From F1-80-MAGs062 sp046345315 (GTDB lineage Bacteria; Planctomycetota; Planctomycetia; Planctomycetales; Planctomycetaceae), in the NCBI GenBank assembly GCA_046345315.1, contig JBKDKA010000176.1, positions 5,719-69,718 on the forward strand: a DNA stretch of 64,000 bases. The letters are read 5' to 3'. The first letter of the stretch is position 1, and every line of letters starts with the position of its first letter. The notes below the pieces were generated by a model. The model had not been told where the DNA came from, searched no databases, and saw nothing but the letters and a program-made list of their open reading frames with translations. Below, piece after piece: positions 9,574 to 18,504 of the stretch. The position numbers and the translations under genes are program-made.

Positions 9574-10914
9574 TCAGGAGTTCTCTGGTTCCTGCACGTC
9601 AGCAGAACTCGGGGGCTCAGATTCCGCTCTGTCAGACTCGCTCTGATCAGTAGATGACGCCACCGGCACATCGACAGCAGACGAAGAGACTGCGTGATCG
9701 GTCTGTTCGCGATGAACTCCGTTCTTTCGCTGTTCAGCGATCATGCGATCATTCTCTTCAGCCTTCAGGCTTTCCGCATCTGCAAATTCGATAATGTTAT
9801 CGCAGATTTCTGATGAAAGTCCGCTGATTTCCGCCAATTGATCCGGTTCAATCACGGAAAGATCATCAAATGTGAAGAAACCCTCCATTACCAGGCTTTC
9901 AGCCAATTCCGGAGTCATCTCCGGAATCACAGAAAACGATTCAATTGAAATATCAAGCTGTGTATCAAGTGCCTTCTGTGTCATGACGTTGATGTCCCAG
10001 CCCACAAGCTTCGAGGCCAGGCGCACATTCTGGCCTCGTCGCCCGATCGCCAGTGAAAGCTGATCATCACGTACCAGTACAATCACCTTGCCAAGCATCG
10101 GACACAGAATCACATCCTCCACCTCAGCAGGCTGAAGTGCATTCGGGACGAGAATCTGGAGTGAATCGTTCCAGCGAACGATATCAATTCGTTCGCCACT
10201 CAGCTCTTCCAGAATTCCGCGAATTCTGGCGCCGCGAACACCAACACACGCTCCCACACAGTCAATCGTGGAATCATGGCAGGAAACGGCCACCTTGGAA
10301 CGATGTCCGGCTTCACGTGAAATTGACCGAACCTCAATGATTCGGTCATTGATCTCAGGAATTTCGACTTCGAACAGACGGCGAACAAAATCAGTGTGAG
10401 TTCGTGAAAGAATAATTCTGACTCTCGAACCCGCTTTTCGGACGTCCAGCACAATCGCTCGAACTCGATCTCCGATCCGATAGTTTTCCTTCGGAATCTG
10501 CTCGCTGCGAGGCAGAATCGCTTCAATTTTTCCGAGATTGATGATGACCGTACCTCGGTCGATTCGGGTGACAAGCCCCGAAACAATCTGGCTCCGAAGT
10601 TCAAGGTACTCATCAAAGACCGTGTCGCGTTCCGCTTCACGAATCTTCTGGATCATGACCTGTTTTGCGGTCTGAGCGGAAATTCGTCCGAGAAGGTCTC
10701 CGAGCAGCTCCGGTTCGAGCATTCTGCCGTCACAGATGAGAGCCGGTTCTCCGGTCTTCCGATCAATCTGGACTTCGACATGCTCTTCTTCAGAAAAGTG
10801 CTTCCTCGCTGCTGACAGAATCGCCTGCTCGATTCCTTCGAACACGATTTCACTGTCAATCGCTTTGTCGCGATGAATGGCATCGACGATTCTGAGTATT
10901 TCAGGTCCATTCAT
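9574..10914 (-). CDS. nusA: Transcription termination/antitermination factor NusA
   Basis: NusA binds RNA polymerase and modulates pausing, termination and antitermination. The 446-residue protein has the N-terminal polymerase-binding domain (MNGPEILRIVDAIHRDKAID), an S1 domain (about 130-200; LVTRIDRGTVIINLGKIEA), and two KH domains containing DSTIDCVGACVGVRGARIR and LAIGRRGQNVRLASKLVGW. A helix-hairpin-helix-like segment (FFTFDDLSVIEPDQLAEISG) is followed by an acidic Ser/Glu tail. Only one C-terminal acidic-repeat-like module is present, shorter than in E. coli. No rimP lies upstream. A hairpin plus U-tract sits about 30 bases before the start codon, which suggests control by attenuation. 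No clear Shine-Dalgarno sequence precedes the ATG. Confidence 0.95.
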   Translation of the reverse strand: MNGPEILRIVDAIHRDKAIDSEIVFEGIEQAILSAARKHFSEEEHVEVQIDRKTGEPALICDGRMLEPELLGDLLGRISAQTAKQVMIQKIREAERDTVFDEYLELRSQIVSGLVTRIDRGTVIINLGKIEAILPRSEQIPKENYRIGDRVRAIVLDVRKAGSRVRIILSRTHTDFVRRLFEVEIPEINDRIIEVRSISREAGHRSKVAVSCHDSTIDCVGACVGVRGARIRGILEELSGERIDIVRWNDSLQILVPNALQPAEVEDVILCPMLGKVIVLVRDDQLSLAIGRRGQNVRLASKLVGWDINVMTQKALDTQLDISIESFSVIPEMTPELAESLVMEGFFTFDDLSVIEPDQLAEISGLSSEICDNIIEFADAESLKAEENDRMIAEQRKNGVHREQTDHAVSSSAVDVPVASSTDQSESDRAESEPPSSADVQEPENS

Positions 10915-10944
10915 GGGAGATCATTCAATGCAGGAAGTATCTAT

Positions 10945-10969
10945 AAAAAAAAGCGGGAGCGAATCCCAC
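10945..10969 (-). terminator. Terminator-like hairpin in the nusA leader
   Basis: Read on the minus strand, GTGGGA-TTCGC-TCCCGC forms a six-pair stem (one G-U pair) followed directly by seven or more T residues. It ends only about 30 bases before the nusA ATG. A second perfect hairpin, GGCCGA-tatccag-TCGGCC, lies just upstream at 10977-10995. Either it ends transcripts from the small gene at 11530, or it acts as an attenuator of nusA. Confidence 0.6.
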
Positions 10970-10976
10970 TTTTCTG

Positions 10977-10995
10977 GGCCGACTGGATATCGGCC
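10977..10995 (-). promoter_or_regulatory. Second hairpin of the nusA leader
   Basis: A six-pair perfect stem (GGCCGA / TCGGCC) with a seven-base loop lies eight bases before the terminator-like hairpin on the minus strand. Tandem hairpins before a U-tract are typical of leaders where alternative folding or a bound factor decides read-through. No competing antiterminator pairing was worked out. Confidence 0.35.
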
Positions 10996-11314
10996 GGAAA
11001 CCTGCTTTCACGGACACCTTGCCATAGTCTTTCAAATCGGCGATCTGAAAGGGTCTGCAGCGTGATGTCTGAGAAATGGAGAAAGATCTAGATCTTGCCC
11101 ATTTCAGGTTCCTCAAACGTGGTCCTGGCTGTTACTCACGTTAACAAAACAACCAACCCAGTCAAAAACAGCTTTGGACTGCGGCAGGTAAAAGCCAGAG
11201 TTCAAGAAAATAGTGGTCTGAGATGCAGGTGTCAAGCTCCGGACAGCTCTCGATCGCTCATTCTCAGGGAGTTCCACTGCGGTGCAGATCCCGGTCGATC
11301 TGTTCAGGTGTGTT

Positions 11315-11530
11315 TCACCCCTGCGCTCCGCCCGACTGCTGGATGCATTCACGTGCGATCTGACGCGCAGCCTTGTATGCATGCTTGATGGTAAATAGTC
11401 GAGATTCTATCTGCTCTGCAGTGAAGTACCGCCCGTGGTCGCTCGTCGGAAGTCCCGCGAGCGAAAGCGTAAGCGGCATGAGCTCAAGAAATTCGCGATA
11501 CCTGCGCTGCGTTTCTGATGGGTCAGCCAT
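11315..11530 (-). CDS. Small conserved planctomycete protein
   Basis: This 71-residue soluble protein starts MADPSETQRRYREFLELMPL. It contains GLPTSDHGRYFTAEQIESR and ends in a helix rich in Ala, Arg and Lys (KHAYKAARQIARECIQQSG). Codon use and amino-acid composition look like a real gene, and I recall similar short proteins in Planctomycetes, but no function is known to me. It has no signal peptide or membrane segment. The start is the ATG at 11530. It lies between an FHA protein and nusA on the same strand, and the leader hairpin at 10945-10969 may end its transcript. Confidence 0.65.
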   Translation of the reverse strand: MADPSETQRRYREFLELMPLTLSLAGLPTSDHGRYFTAEQIESRLFTIKHAYKAARQIARECIQQSGGAQG

Positions 11531-11648
11531 CTCGCCGAATCCTCCTCCTCGATCGACTCTCTCTGTAGTCCCGGTACAGAATCGAAATGCCGATCTTCCT
11601 GAAGCCTCGGATATTAACCGTCAGTCGGATCGATGGAAAGAGTTCGTG

Positions 11649-12578
11649 TCAATTACTCGGACGACGGCCGCCACTGTACTGCTTCAGGATCGCATCCGCC
11701 GCACCAGTTGGCTTCTGAGTGTCTTTCGGGTTGGCTCCCGTACTGCCTTTGACTGGTTCGTCGGTGGCCCCCGTTGATGACGGGTCGGGCAGTGAAACTT
11801 CAATCTGCGGTGTTGTCGTGGCTGCAGGAGCTGGCTGGCCCTGAGGGCTCATCTGCTGTGGCATGCCATAGCCCATCCCGGGCATCATCTGAGGGTACAT
11901 CGGGGCGTAACCAGGCATCATGTGCTGATACGGGTAGCCGCCGTACATTCCACCCGGAAAGCCCATCTGCGGCATCATTGGCTGGCCGTAACCCATCCCC
12001 GGCATCATGCCCGGCTGGGCCATGGCGATCGTTGGAGATTCGGCTGGTGGAATGTTCATCACGGTTGTCTGAGCAACCGAGGGTGCCGCCGCCACCGTCG
12101 CCGCCGGCTCTGAGACAGCCGGAAGTGTGACGGGAGGCGCTGATCGTGTCGTAATCTCGAAGTCGGAGCCCGGTGCGTTTGTGGTGGGTAGTTCCATCAC
12201 AGTCTGAGAAGAAACCTGCGTGTCGTCAGGTCGACCTCTCAGGTCGATCTCTCCGCTGTTCGATGGGTCAACCACTTTGCCTGGAAGCACGGAAAGCTGG
12301 AACTCAAGATTCCCGATAACAACGTGGTCACCGTTTTTCAGGACGATTTCTTTGGAAATTCGATTTCCGTTGACGAATGTCCCATTTGTGCTGCCGAGAT
12401 CCTTCAGGCGGACAGAGAAATCATCGAGGCTGAAGACACAATGGTGGCGGCTGACTCGCTCGCTATTGGGGCGAAGCTGACAGTCATGCTCGCGACCGAT
12501 GAGAAACCTTCGACGATTCAGCGGGATTATCTGCCCTGAATGCTTTCCTCCGACAACAGACAGTTCGGCCGCGATCAT
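11649..12578 (-). CDS. FHA-domain protein with Met/Pro/Gly-rich tail
   Basis: FHA domains bind phosphothreonine peptides, usually made by Ser/Thr kinases. Using the ATG at 12578 (GGAG 11 bases upstream) rather than the TTG at 12605 gives 309 residues. Residues about 1-105 are the FHA domain, with the conserved signature GRE (LIGREHDC), SRHH (RVSRHHCVF) and DLGSTNGTFVNG. After an Ala/Pro/Thr linker, the C-terminal half is a low-complexity Met/Pro/Gly/Tyr region (for example PGMMPGMGYGQPMMPQMGF), probably disordered. A partner kinase is not in the window. A second FHA protein is at 41861-42502. Confidence 0.85.
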   Translation of the reverse strand: MIAAELSVVGGKHSGQIIPLNRRRFLIGREHDCQLRPNSERVSRHHCVFSLDDFSVRLKDLGSTNGTFVNGNRISKEIVLKNGDHVVIGNLEFQLSVLPGKVVDPSNSGEIDLRGRPDDTQVSSQTVMELPTTNAPGSDFEITTRSAPPVTLPAVSEPAATVAAAPSVAQTTVMNIPPAESPTIAMAQPGMMPGMGYGQPMMPQMGFPGGMYGGYPYQHMMPGYAPMYPQMMPGMGYGMPQQMSPQGQPAPAATTTPQIEVSLPDPSSTGATDEPVKGSTGANPKDTQKPTGAADAILKQYSGGRRPSN

Positions 12579-12605
12579 AAAGATTGCAACTCCGGCGAAA
12601 AACAA

Positions 12606-13125
12606 ACTTTACAACCAGCCACAGTGTGCCAGACTCTGCGGCGGGGAAGCTTCGAAACTGGGGTGAACAGGGCGCTGAGTCAATTTACCGAAGGAGATCT
12701 CATCCTTCCAGCATCAGGTCCTGAGTTGATCAATAGATTGCTGAACTTTTTTCAGGTGTTTCTGGAAAAACGAAAGAAAATTCAAGAATCAGGCGACGGT
12801 CATTCGCGTCAAATTATGCGACGTGATTGACGACGCATCTGACTTCCTTAACGTGAAATTGTCGTGAAGTTCCGGTGAAAAGATGACAGACCGGGTCGTT
12901 CCTTCCGTGTCGTGTCTTCGCCTTTGTTGCATAAAATCGTCAGTTGACGCCATCCGGGTAAAAAACTTTCAGTGAACAATTGACTGCAGGCGTTCGTGTA
13001 CTGTGTCGATTGGTCAGCTTGAACATCCTCCCCTGCGCCGTTTTTTCAGTGAACACATGCTCTCCGGAAATTATTGCTGCAGATTGCACGGCTGCAACTG
13101 GAGATCTGTTTGAATTTTCCGATCA
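12606..13125. other. Intergenic region before the FHA gene
   Basis: About 520 bp between the lipoate ligase stop and the FHA gene start. No open frame with family resemblance and no tRNA were seen. It presumably contains the FHA promoter on the minus strand. A run of T residues (cttttttcagg near 12748) has no convincing stem next to it. Confidence 0.35.
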
Positions 13126-13914
13126 TCAGGATGGGGGCGGATTTCCCTGAAAAGTGCGGGCTTCTCCAAGGTACTGAATGAGTTGCTGCGGAAGGTTCTG
13201 CAGGAATTCGGTTTCCCGAAAGCCGCTGCAGAGGTCCCTGATCCCTGGAATCTCGGGGGCATGGCGGGACGCCGCAAGCAGGATACTACCGTGCTGCAGG
13301 ATCGCGCCTTTTCGCCGTCTTTGAGCACTTCCGACAATCTTGCAGGGAGCGGCAGGGTGAATTTCGCCATCAATGACTGAACGATCGGCGATTGACCGAT
13401 CAACGACGATGTCGTGAGGATCCTCGCGGAAAAAGCACAGGAATGGTTCCGCGGCCCCCTGAATCTTCTCTGAGGAATCGGCGGACGAAATCGGGTCGCC
13501 ACGCATGCGGCTTTGCACTCCACACTCGCCGAGCAGCTGAATGATGGCTCGATGCATGATCGCATAAATCTGAACGGGATTTCGATGGAGCGGATGATCC
13601 GCCGAAACCACGCAGGAATATGTCACTTCCTGATCATGCAGGATGGCCCCACCTCCGGTGAGTCTTTGTACAGTCGGAAGCGCCGTGAGTGCCGGGGAAC
13701 TCGGCCCGCTCTGCTGAAAATATCCTGTCGTGACAGTCGGTTCACTCCATCGATAGATCCGCAGGACATTGCGGCGATGTTCGACGGCGTAATTCAGAAG
13801 CGCTTCATCGATCCGCATGTTCTCTTCCCCGCGTCGCGGGAATGAATCGATGATCAGTTCGCAGGCCTCACCAGTCCCGAGCTCTTCGTTCAGCGTTGTT
13901 TTCGAAAGCTCCAT
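13126..13914 (-). CDS. Lipoate-protein ligase A family protein
   Basis: Members of this family attach lipoate or octanoate to the lysine of E2 subunits and GcvH. The 262-residue protein has RIYRWSEPTVTTGYFQ, the substrate-pocket motif RLTGGGAILHDQEVTYSCVV, PFLCFFREDPHDIVV, and KIVGSAQRRRKGAILQHGS, whose Lys near residue 191 matches the catalytic Lys of the KVSGNAQ-type motif. It lies directly downstream of gcvPB on the same strand, so the natural target is the GcvH encoded at 16958-17350. It lacks the C-terminal accessory domain of E. coli LplA. Whether it is a true ligase, an octanoyltransferase (LipM-like) or an amidotransferase (LipL-like) cannot be decided from sequence alone. Confidence 0.82.
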   Translation of the reverse strand: MELSKTTLNEELGTGEACELIIDSFPRRGEENMRIDEALLNYAVEHRRNVLRIYRWSEPTVTTGYFQQSGPSSPALTALPTVQRLTGGGAILHDQEVTYSCVVSADHPLHRNPVQIYAIMHRAIIQLLGECGVQSRMRGDPISSADSSEKIQGAAEPFLCFFREDPHDIVVDRSIADRSVIDGEIHPAAPCKIVGSAQRRRKGAILQHGSILLAASRHAPEIPGIRDLCSGFRETEFLQNLPQQLIQYLGEARTFQGNPPPS

Positions 13915-13963
13915 ACTGAAACTCCAGAACTACAACCGGGGCGTTGACCCATTTACGTAACAC

Positions 13964-15427
13964 TCAGCAGCCGCCACCTGCCCAGCAGAGCACCGGTTTT
14001 CTGGCTGCAGCGACTTCGTCAGGTCTTGAAATCGGAGTTGTATGCGGAGCCGTCCGCACGAGTTCCGGAGGTTCACTGCAGATTTTTTCGAGTGCATCCA
14101 CGAATCGGTCAAGTGTCTCAATGGACTCAGTTTCGGTGGGTTCGATCATGATCGCTTCATCGACGACGAGTGGGAAATAGACCGTCGGAGAATGAAAGCC
14201 ATAGTCCAGAAGACGCTTTGCGACATCCATGGCGCTGATGCCAGTTCTGGTTTTCAGTGATTTCGCACTGGCCACGAATTCATGCATGCATCGATCGCCG
14301 TGAGGGATCTCAAAGAGATGAGCCAGCCGGCTTCGCAGGTAGTTGGCATTCAGGACCGCAATCTCTGATGCCTCCCGAAGTCCGGATGCTCCCAGTGTTC
14401 GAATGTAAAAGTATCCACGAAGCAGGATCCCGACGTTTCCGAAGAATGATCTCATCCTGCCGATGCTGTGAGGTGGTGAATCGAGGAAATAGCGATTCTG
14501 CTCCGAATTAAAACGAACGACCGGTGAAGGCAGAAAGTCACCCAGAAAATCACGTACAGCGATTGGTCCGGCCCCGGGACCACCTGCACCGTGCGGGCCG
14601 GTGAATGTTTTGTGCACATTGAAGTGCATCATATCTCCGCCGAAATCGCCGGGGCGCGTCTTGCCAAGGACGGCATTCATGTTGGCGCCGTCAATGTAAA
14701 CGAACCCACCCGCCTGATGCAGAATCTCAGCAATTTCTGCAATTCGCGGTTCAAACAGTCCGAGCGTATTCGGATTTGTGATCATGAAGACCGCTGTTTC
14801 GGAATTGACCTGATCTCGGAGTTCCTCGAGATCCACAAAACCATCCTGGCCGCCTCGCAGCTGAATGCATTCAAACCCTGCCAGAGCAGCGCTGGCCGGG
14901 TTCGTGCCGTGGGCGCTGGCGGGAAAAATGACCTTCCGACGATTCTCACCTCGGGAGCGAAAATAAGCTCGTGCAGTCAGGAGTGCCGTGAGTTCTCCAT
15001 GAGCACCTGCTGCCGGATGTAGTGATACCGACGGAAGACCGGAGATCTCCGCGAGCATACCCTGAAGCTCGTAAAGAACTTTCAGCAGCCCCTGAATCTG
15101 GTTTTCCGGCTGAAAAGGATGACTTCCGATGGCCTGAGGCAGCTTCGCGAGTCGTTCGTGTCGTTTCGGGTTGTACTTCATCGTACAGCTTCCGAGCGGA
15201 TAGAAGTGCGTGTCGACGCTCATGTTCAGCGTGGAAAGATTCACGAAATGCCGAACGACGTCCGGCTCAGCGATTTCCGGCAGTTCCGGTGCGGCTGTGC
15301 TCAGAAACCGGGAATCGATTGTTGCCAGTCCGTCGATTTCCGGGACATCAGCGTCCGGGAAAACGCGGGTACCACGGCCCGATTTTGACAGATCAAAGAG
15401 CGTTTCACGGGAGAACGGAGATCTCAT
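13964..15427 (-). CDS. gcvPB: Glycine dehydrogenase (decarboxylating) subunit 2
   Basis: This is the PLP-binding half of the split P-protein, which decarboxylates glycine and passes the aminomethyl group to lipoyl-GcvH. The 487-residue protein carries the cofactor lysine in NVHKTFTGPHGAGGPG, plus the typical TMKYNPKRHERLA and LHPAAGAHGELTALL segments. It begins 12 bp after the stop of gcvPA, indicating a co-translated pair. The C-terminus continues slightly past the usual end with a Pro/Ala segment ending LCWAGGGC. Size and motifs are normal for the two-subunit form found in Planctomycetes and Gram-positives. Confidence 0.96.
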   Translation of the reverse strand: MRSPFSRETLFDLSKSGRGTRVFPDADVPEIDGLATIDSRFLSTAAPELPEIAEPDVVRHFVNLSTLNMSVDTHFYPLGSCTMKYNPKRHERLAKLPQAIGSHPFQPENQIQGLLKVLYELQGMLAEISGLPSVSLHPAAGAHGELTALLTARAYFRSRGENRRKVIFPASAHGTNPASAALAGFECIQLRGGQDGFVDLEELRDQVNSETAVFMITNPNTLGLFEPRIAEIAEILHQAGGFVYIDGANMNAVLGKTRPGDFGGDMMHFNVHKTFTGPHGAGGPGAGPIAVRDFLGDFLPSPVVRFNSEQNRYFLDSPPHSIGRMRSFFGNVGILLRGYFYIRTLGASGLREASEIAVLNANYLRSRLAHLFEIPHGDRCMHEFVASAKSLKTRTGISAMDVAKRLLDYGFHSPTVYFPLVVDEAIMIEPTETESIETLDRFVDALEKICSEPPELVRTAPHTTPISRPDEVAAARKPVLCWAGGGC

Positions 15428-15439
15428 GCGACATCTGTT

Positions 15440-16816
15440 TCAGCTGGAGGTGTTGGCGAGGGTCTTCAGGACAGACTGCAGAACTGCGGCGAAGTGATCA
15501 ATGTCCTCGCGACTTCGTTTTTCCGTCAGTGCAACCAGAAAACACTGGTTCGCATCGTCAAGATCATGGTTCTCAAACCGAGAAATCGATGGTCCCGCGT
15601 TGATTCCCTGCTCGGCAAGCTTTTCCAGAACGATCTGAGCACTGAATGGTGTTCTGAGTGTAAATTCCCGAAAGAATGAGTGTGGGAATCGCAGACTGAC
15701 TCCCGGGATCTCCGTAAAACGGGACGCTGCATACCGGGCTTTTCGATGACAGAGCTCGGCCATCTGACGCAGTCCGTTCGGACCGATCACTGAAAGATAA
15801 ACGGCCGCTCGCAGTGCCATCAGTCCCTGATTCGTGCAGATGTTACTGGTCGCCTTGTCGCGCCGAATATGCTGTTCCCGAGCCTGAAGATTCAGTGCGA
15901 AGCAGGGGTTGCCGTGCCGGTCGAGCGTCGTGCCCACGAGCCTTCCCGGCATCTTTCGTACATATTCAGAGCGGCACGTGAAGATTCCCAGAAGAGGGCC
16001 GCCGAACTGAAGCGGTATCCCAAGTGGCTGACCTTCCGCAACAGCGACGTCGACTCCATAGTCTGCGGGTTTCTTCAGAAGGCCCGGGCTGATGGCGTCA
16101 AAAGACAGGATCGAGAGTGCTCCGGCCTGATGAGCGATTTCGGTGGCTGCTGCAATGTCTTCGAGGCAGCCATAAAAATTCGGCTGCTGCAGGACCACGG
16201 CGCACGTTGCCTGACTGACGGCTTCGCGAAGTCGAGAAAGGCAGAGCAGTCCGTCGTTGCCGGGGACAGTGACAATCCGGACATTCAGCGGCAGCAGACA
16301 GGTTTCGAGAACCTGCCGATACTCCGGATGGATCGTACCTGCAACGACGACCTCTCCGGTCCGCCCTGTGACTCGCATTGCCATAAATATGGCTTCGCTG
16401 ATCGCCGTGGCACCCTCGTAAAGACTGGCATTTGAAACTTCCATCCCCGTCAGCCGGCAGATCAGTGTCTGGTATTCGAAGAATGCCTGGAGCGTGCCCT
16501 GGCTGGCCTCCGCCTGATACGGCGTATAAGCCGTGTAGTATTCACCGCGCGACGTGATCTCATCCACGACGGCCGGAATAAAGTGATCATAGATGCCGCC
16601 ACCCAGAAAGCAGATGCTTTCAGCCTTCCGAGGCGTCGAAAGCAGCCGTTCCATCTCCTGCTGGAGCTCCAGTTCAGAGCATGGTGCAGGAAGATTCAGC
16701 TCCCGATTCAGGTGCAGCTCGGCTGGAATCTGTTCGAAGAGCTCATCCAGGGAGCTTACTCCAACAGCATCCAGCATTTTCTTTCGGCTGTCGGGCGTAT
16801 CAAAAAGGTAGGCCAT
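15440..16816 (-). CDS. gcvPA: Glycine dehydrogenase (decarboxylating) subunit 1
   Basis: This is the N-terminal half of the split P-protein, forming a heterotetramer with GcvPB. The 458-residue protein begins MAYLFDTPDSRKKMLDAVGV and shows the family segments FLGGGIYDHFIPAVVDEI, YTAYTPYQAEASQGTLQAFF, MEVSNASLYEGATAISEAI and RDKATSNICTNQGLMALRA. The gene is 141 bp downstream of gcvH and 12 bp upstream of gcvPB, giving the order gcvH-gcvPA-gcvPB-lipoate ligase. The T-protein gene gcvT, often first in such operons, is not in the window. Confidence 0.96.
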   Translation of the reverse strand: MAYLFDTPDSRKKMLDAVGVSSLDELFEQIPAELHLNRELNLPAPCSELELQQEMERLLSTPRKAESICFLGGGIYDHFIPAVVDEITSRGEYYTAYTPYQAEASQGTLQAFFEYQTLICRLTGMEVSNASLYEGATAISEAIFMAMRVTGRTGEVVVAGTIHPEYRQVLETCLLPLNVRIVTVPGNDGLLCLSRLREAVSQATCAVVLQQPNFYGCLEDIAAATEIAHQAGALSILSFDAISPGLLKKPADYGVDVAVAEGQPLGIPLQFGGPLLGIFTCRSEYVRKMPGRLVGTTLDRHGNPCFALNLQAREQHIRRDKATSNICTNQGLMALRAAVYLSVIGPNGLRQMAELCHRKARYAASRFTEIPGVSLRFPHSFFREFTLRTPFSAQIVLEKLAEQGINAGPSISRFENHDLDDANQCFLVALTEKRSREDIDHFAAVLQSVLKTLANTSS

Positions 16817-16957
16817 TGAAAGTCATTGCTTTCCTGAAATCATCAAGTTAAATCGCGGTTTCTCGTCAGTCGCTGAATCAGCAGTTCAGAAAGAAGTCGG
16901 CGAGAGAAATTCGAGGAATTCCTTCAATCGCAGTTCATTACCGCGTCCGCTCATTCT

Positions 16958-17350
16958 TCAATGAGCGCTGGTCTCACAGTGTCGTCGGTATTCGTCGGCA
17001 GTCATCAGCTGAGCCGGCTGAGAGACATCGGAAAGACGGATCTTCGAAATCCACGCTTTATCGAAAGGGCTTTCGGAAAGAAGTTCAAGCTTTGATGGCA
17101 GAGCCTGATTCGTTTCAACGATCTCCCCGTCGACGGGAGCATAGAGATCGCTCACCGCCTTCACGCTTTCAATCTCCCCGATCGGTTCTGACTGTCGAAC
17201 CGTCTTTCCCTGCTGGGGAAGGGCGATAAAGACAATGTCGGTCAGGAGTTTCACTGCGAAGTCTGTGATGCCCATCACAGCCATCCCGTCTTCGACTCGG
17301 ATCCATTCGTGAGTCGGAGTGTATCGGAGCGATTCGGGCGCGATGGCCAT
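16958..17350 (-). CDS. gcvH: Glycine cleavage system H protein
   Basis: GcvH carries the aminomethyl intermediate on a lipoyl-lysine arm between the P, T and L proteins. The 130-residue product is of usual length. It shows YTPTHEWIRVEDGMAVMGIT, IVFIALPQQGKTV and the lipoylation motif EIESVKAVSDLYAPVDGEIV with the acceptor Lys at position 64. It heads the gcvH-gcvPA-gcvPB-ligase run on the minus strand, following rpiB after a gap of about 170 bp, so it may have its own promoter. A clear -35/-10 pair was not identified. Confidence 0.96.
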   Translation of the reverse strand: MAIAPESLRYTPTHEWIRVEDGMAVMGITDFAVKLLTDIVFIALPQQGKTVRQSEPIGEIESVKAVSDLYAPVDGEIVETNQALPSKLELLSESPFDKAWISKIRLSDVSQPAQLMTADEYRRHCETSAH

Positions 17351-17521
17351 TGAGTTTCAATCCAGATCTGTCTGATGACGGGACGCACACCGACAGCGGA
17401 AACGCTCCGCAATATCAAAGATGCTGACAGTCCCGTCAGGATAGAAGATTGTTCCGCAGATCAGATCTGTGTTCAACAGGAATCCCGAAATTGTCAGTAA
17501 TGCGAAGTGGTGAACATCACG

Positions 17522-18028
17522 TCAGCAGTGACCTGGGCGTGATTTCGAGTGATCTTCTGCTGCCTTTTCCGACCCCCTCGAGATCTCTTCTTCGAGGGTA
17601 TGAATCTTCTGGAGTCGTCGAGCATGACGGCCCTGTTCGAATTCTGTCTTCAGCCAGATTCTTACGATCTGATCCGCCAGCTGGTCGCTGAGCTGGTCTG
17701 CAGAGAGACACAGGACATTGGCGTCGTTGTGGAGTCGGCTGTATTCGGCTGTGACACTGTCGTGGCAGGTTGCTGCGCGGACACCGCCGAACTTGTTCGC
17801 CGTGATGCACATTCCGATCCCGGTGCCACAGATCAGAATGCCTCGATCGACCTCACCGCTGGCAATGCCGCGAGCAACGAGCGCTGCATAATCCGGATAA
17901 TCGACGCTCTGAGATTCATTTGGACCGTAGTCGATCGTTTTCGAAATGCTCTCCACGGATTCCAGCAGCTGGAGCAGACGAGTTTTCAGCTGGAGACCTC
18001 GGTGGTCGCTTGCGATTCCGATTTTCAT
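17522..18028 (-). CDS. rpiB: Ribose 5-phosphate isomerase B
   Basis: RpiB interconverts ribose 5-phosphate and ribulose 5-phosphate in the pentose phosphate pathway. The 168-residue protein has the LacAB_rpiB fold: IGIASDHRGLQLK at the N-terminus, YPDYAALVARGI, the active-site loop LICGTGIGMCITANKFGGVRAA with Cys67, and NVLCLSADQL. About 20 residues at the C-terminus (ISRGSEKAAEDHSKSRPGHC) extend past the usual end near 148. The gene follows the phosphatase gene by only five bases, so the two are likely co-transcribed. Confidence 0.93.
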   Translation of the reverse strand: MKIGIASDHRGLQLKTRLLQLLESVESISKTIDYGPNESQSVDYPDYAALVARGIASGEVDRGILICGTGIGMCITANKFGGVRAATCHDSVTAEYSRLHNDANVLCLSADQLSDQLADQIVRIWLKTEFEQGRHARRLQKIHTLEEEISRGSEKAAEDHSKSRPGHC

Positions 18029-18033
18029 TTCAA

Positions 18034-18504
18034 TCAGCGTTCTTTCTCGAACAGTTCATCGATCCATTCCGTGAGATTCTCCTGAATCTCACGAATGCAT
18101 TCCTGGTATGCAGGCAACCCGGCACCGATCGGGTCAGAGACATCCTGACCCTTTCGGCTGAGAAGTCGGAATTTTTCGCTCAGGTCCGGCCGGAGTTCAC
18201 GAAGTGCACTCAGGTGGCCGCGTGTCATCGCCAGAACACAGGTTGATTCTTCGAGCATCCGATCAGTCACCTGCTGGCTCAGGTGATTTCCCATGTCAAT
18301 ATTGTATTCTTTGAGAAGCTGAATTGCTTCTCGAGATGCCGGAAAGTTTTCCGGAGCGGAAACCCCGGCCGAGAAGACGTCAATTCCGCGTTCTCGAAGT
18401 TCTATTTCCCGACATCGAATTTTTTCTGCCGCCAGCTTTCGGAAAACCGCCTCCGCCATCGGACTCCGACAGGTATTTCCCGTGCAGACGAAAAGAATCC
18501 TCAT
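18034..18504 (-). CDS. Low-molecular-weight protein-tyrosine phosphatase
   Basis: This enzyme removes phosphate from tyrosine; bacterial relatives regulate polysaccharide export kinases. Starting at the ATG at 18504 gives 156 residues with the P-loop CTGNTCRSP (C7 to R13) right at the N-terminus, as in the family, and the general-acid region GQDVSDPIGAG near residue 120. A GTG at 18537 with a weak AAGGG would add 11 residues (MGVGNEKSDAV). Neither start has a strong Shine-Dalgarno sequence. It is followed within five bases by rpiB, a pairing also seen in Firmicutes near ywlE. No kinase partner is in the window. Confidence 0.88.
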   Translation of the reverse strand: MRILFVCTGNTCRSPMAEAVFRKLAAEKIRCREIELRERGIDVFSAGVSAPENFPASREAIQLLKEYNIDMGNHLSQQVTDRMLEESTCVLAMTRGHLSALRELRPDLSEKFRLLSRKGQDVSDPIGAGLPAYQECIREIQENLTEWIDELFEKER

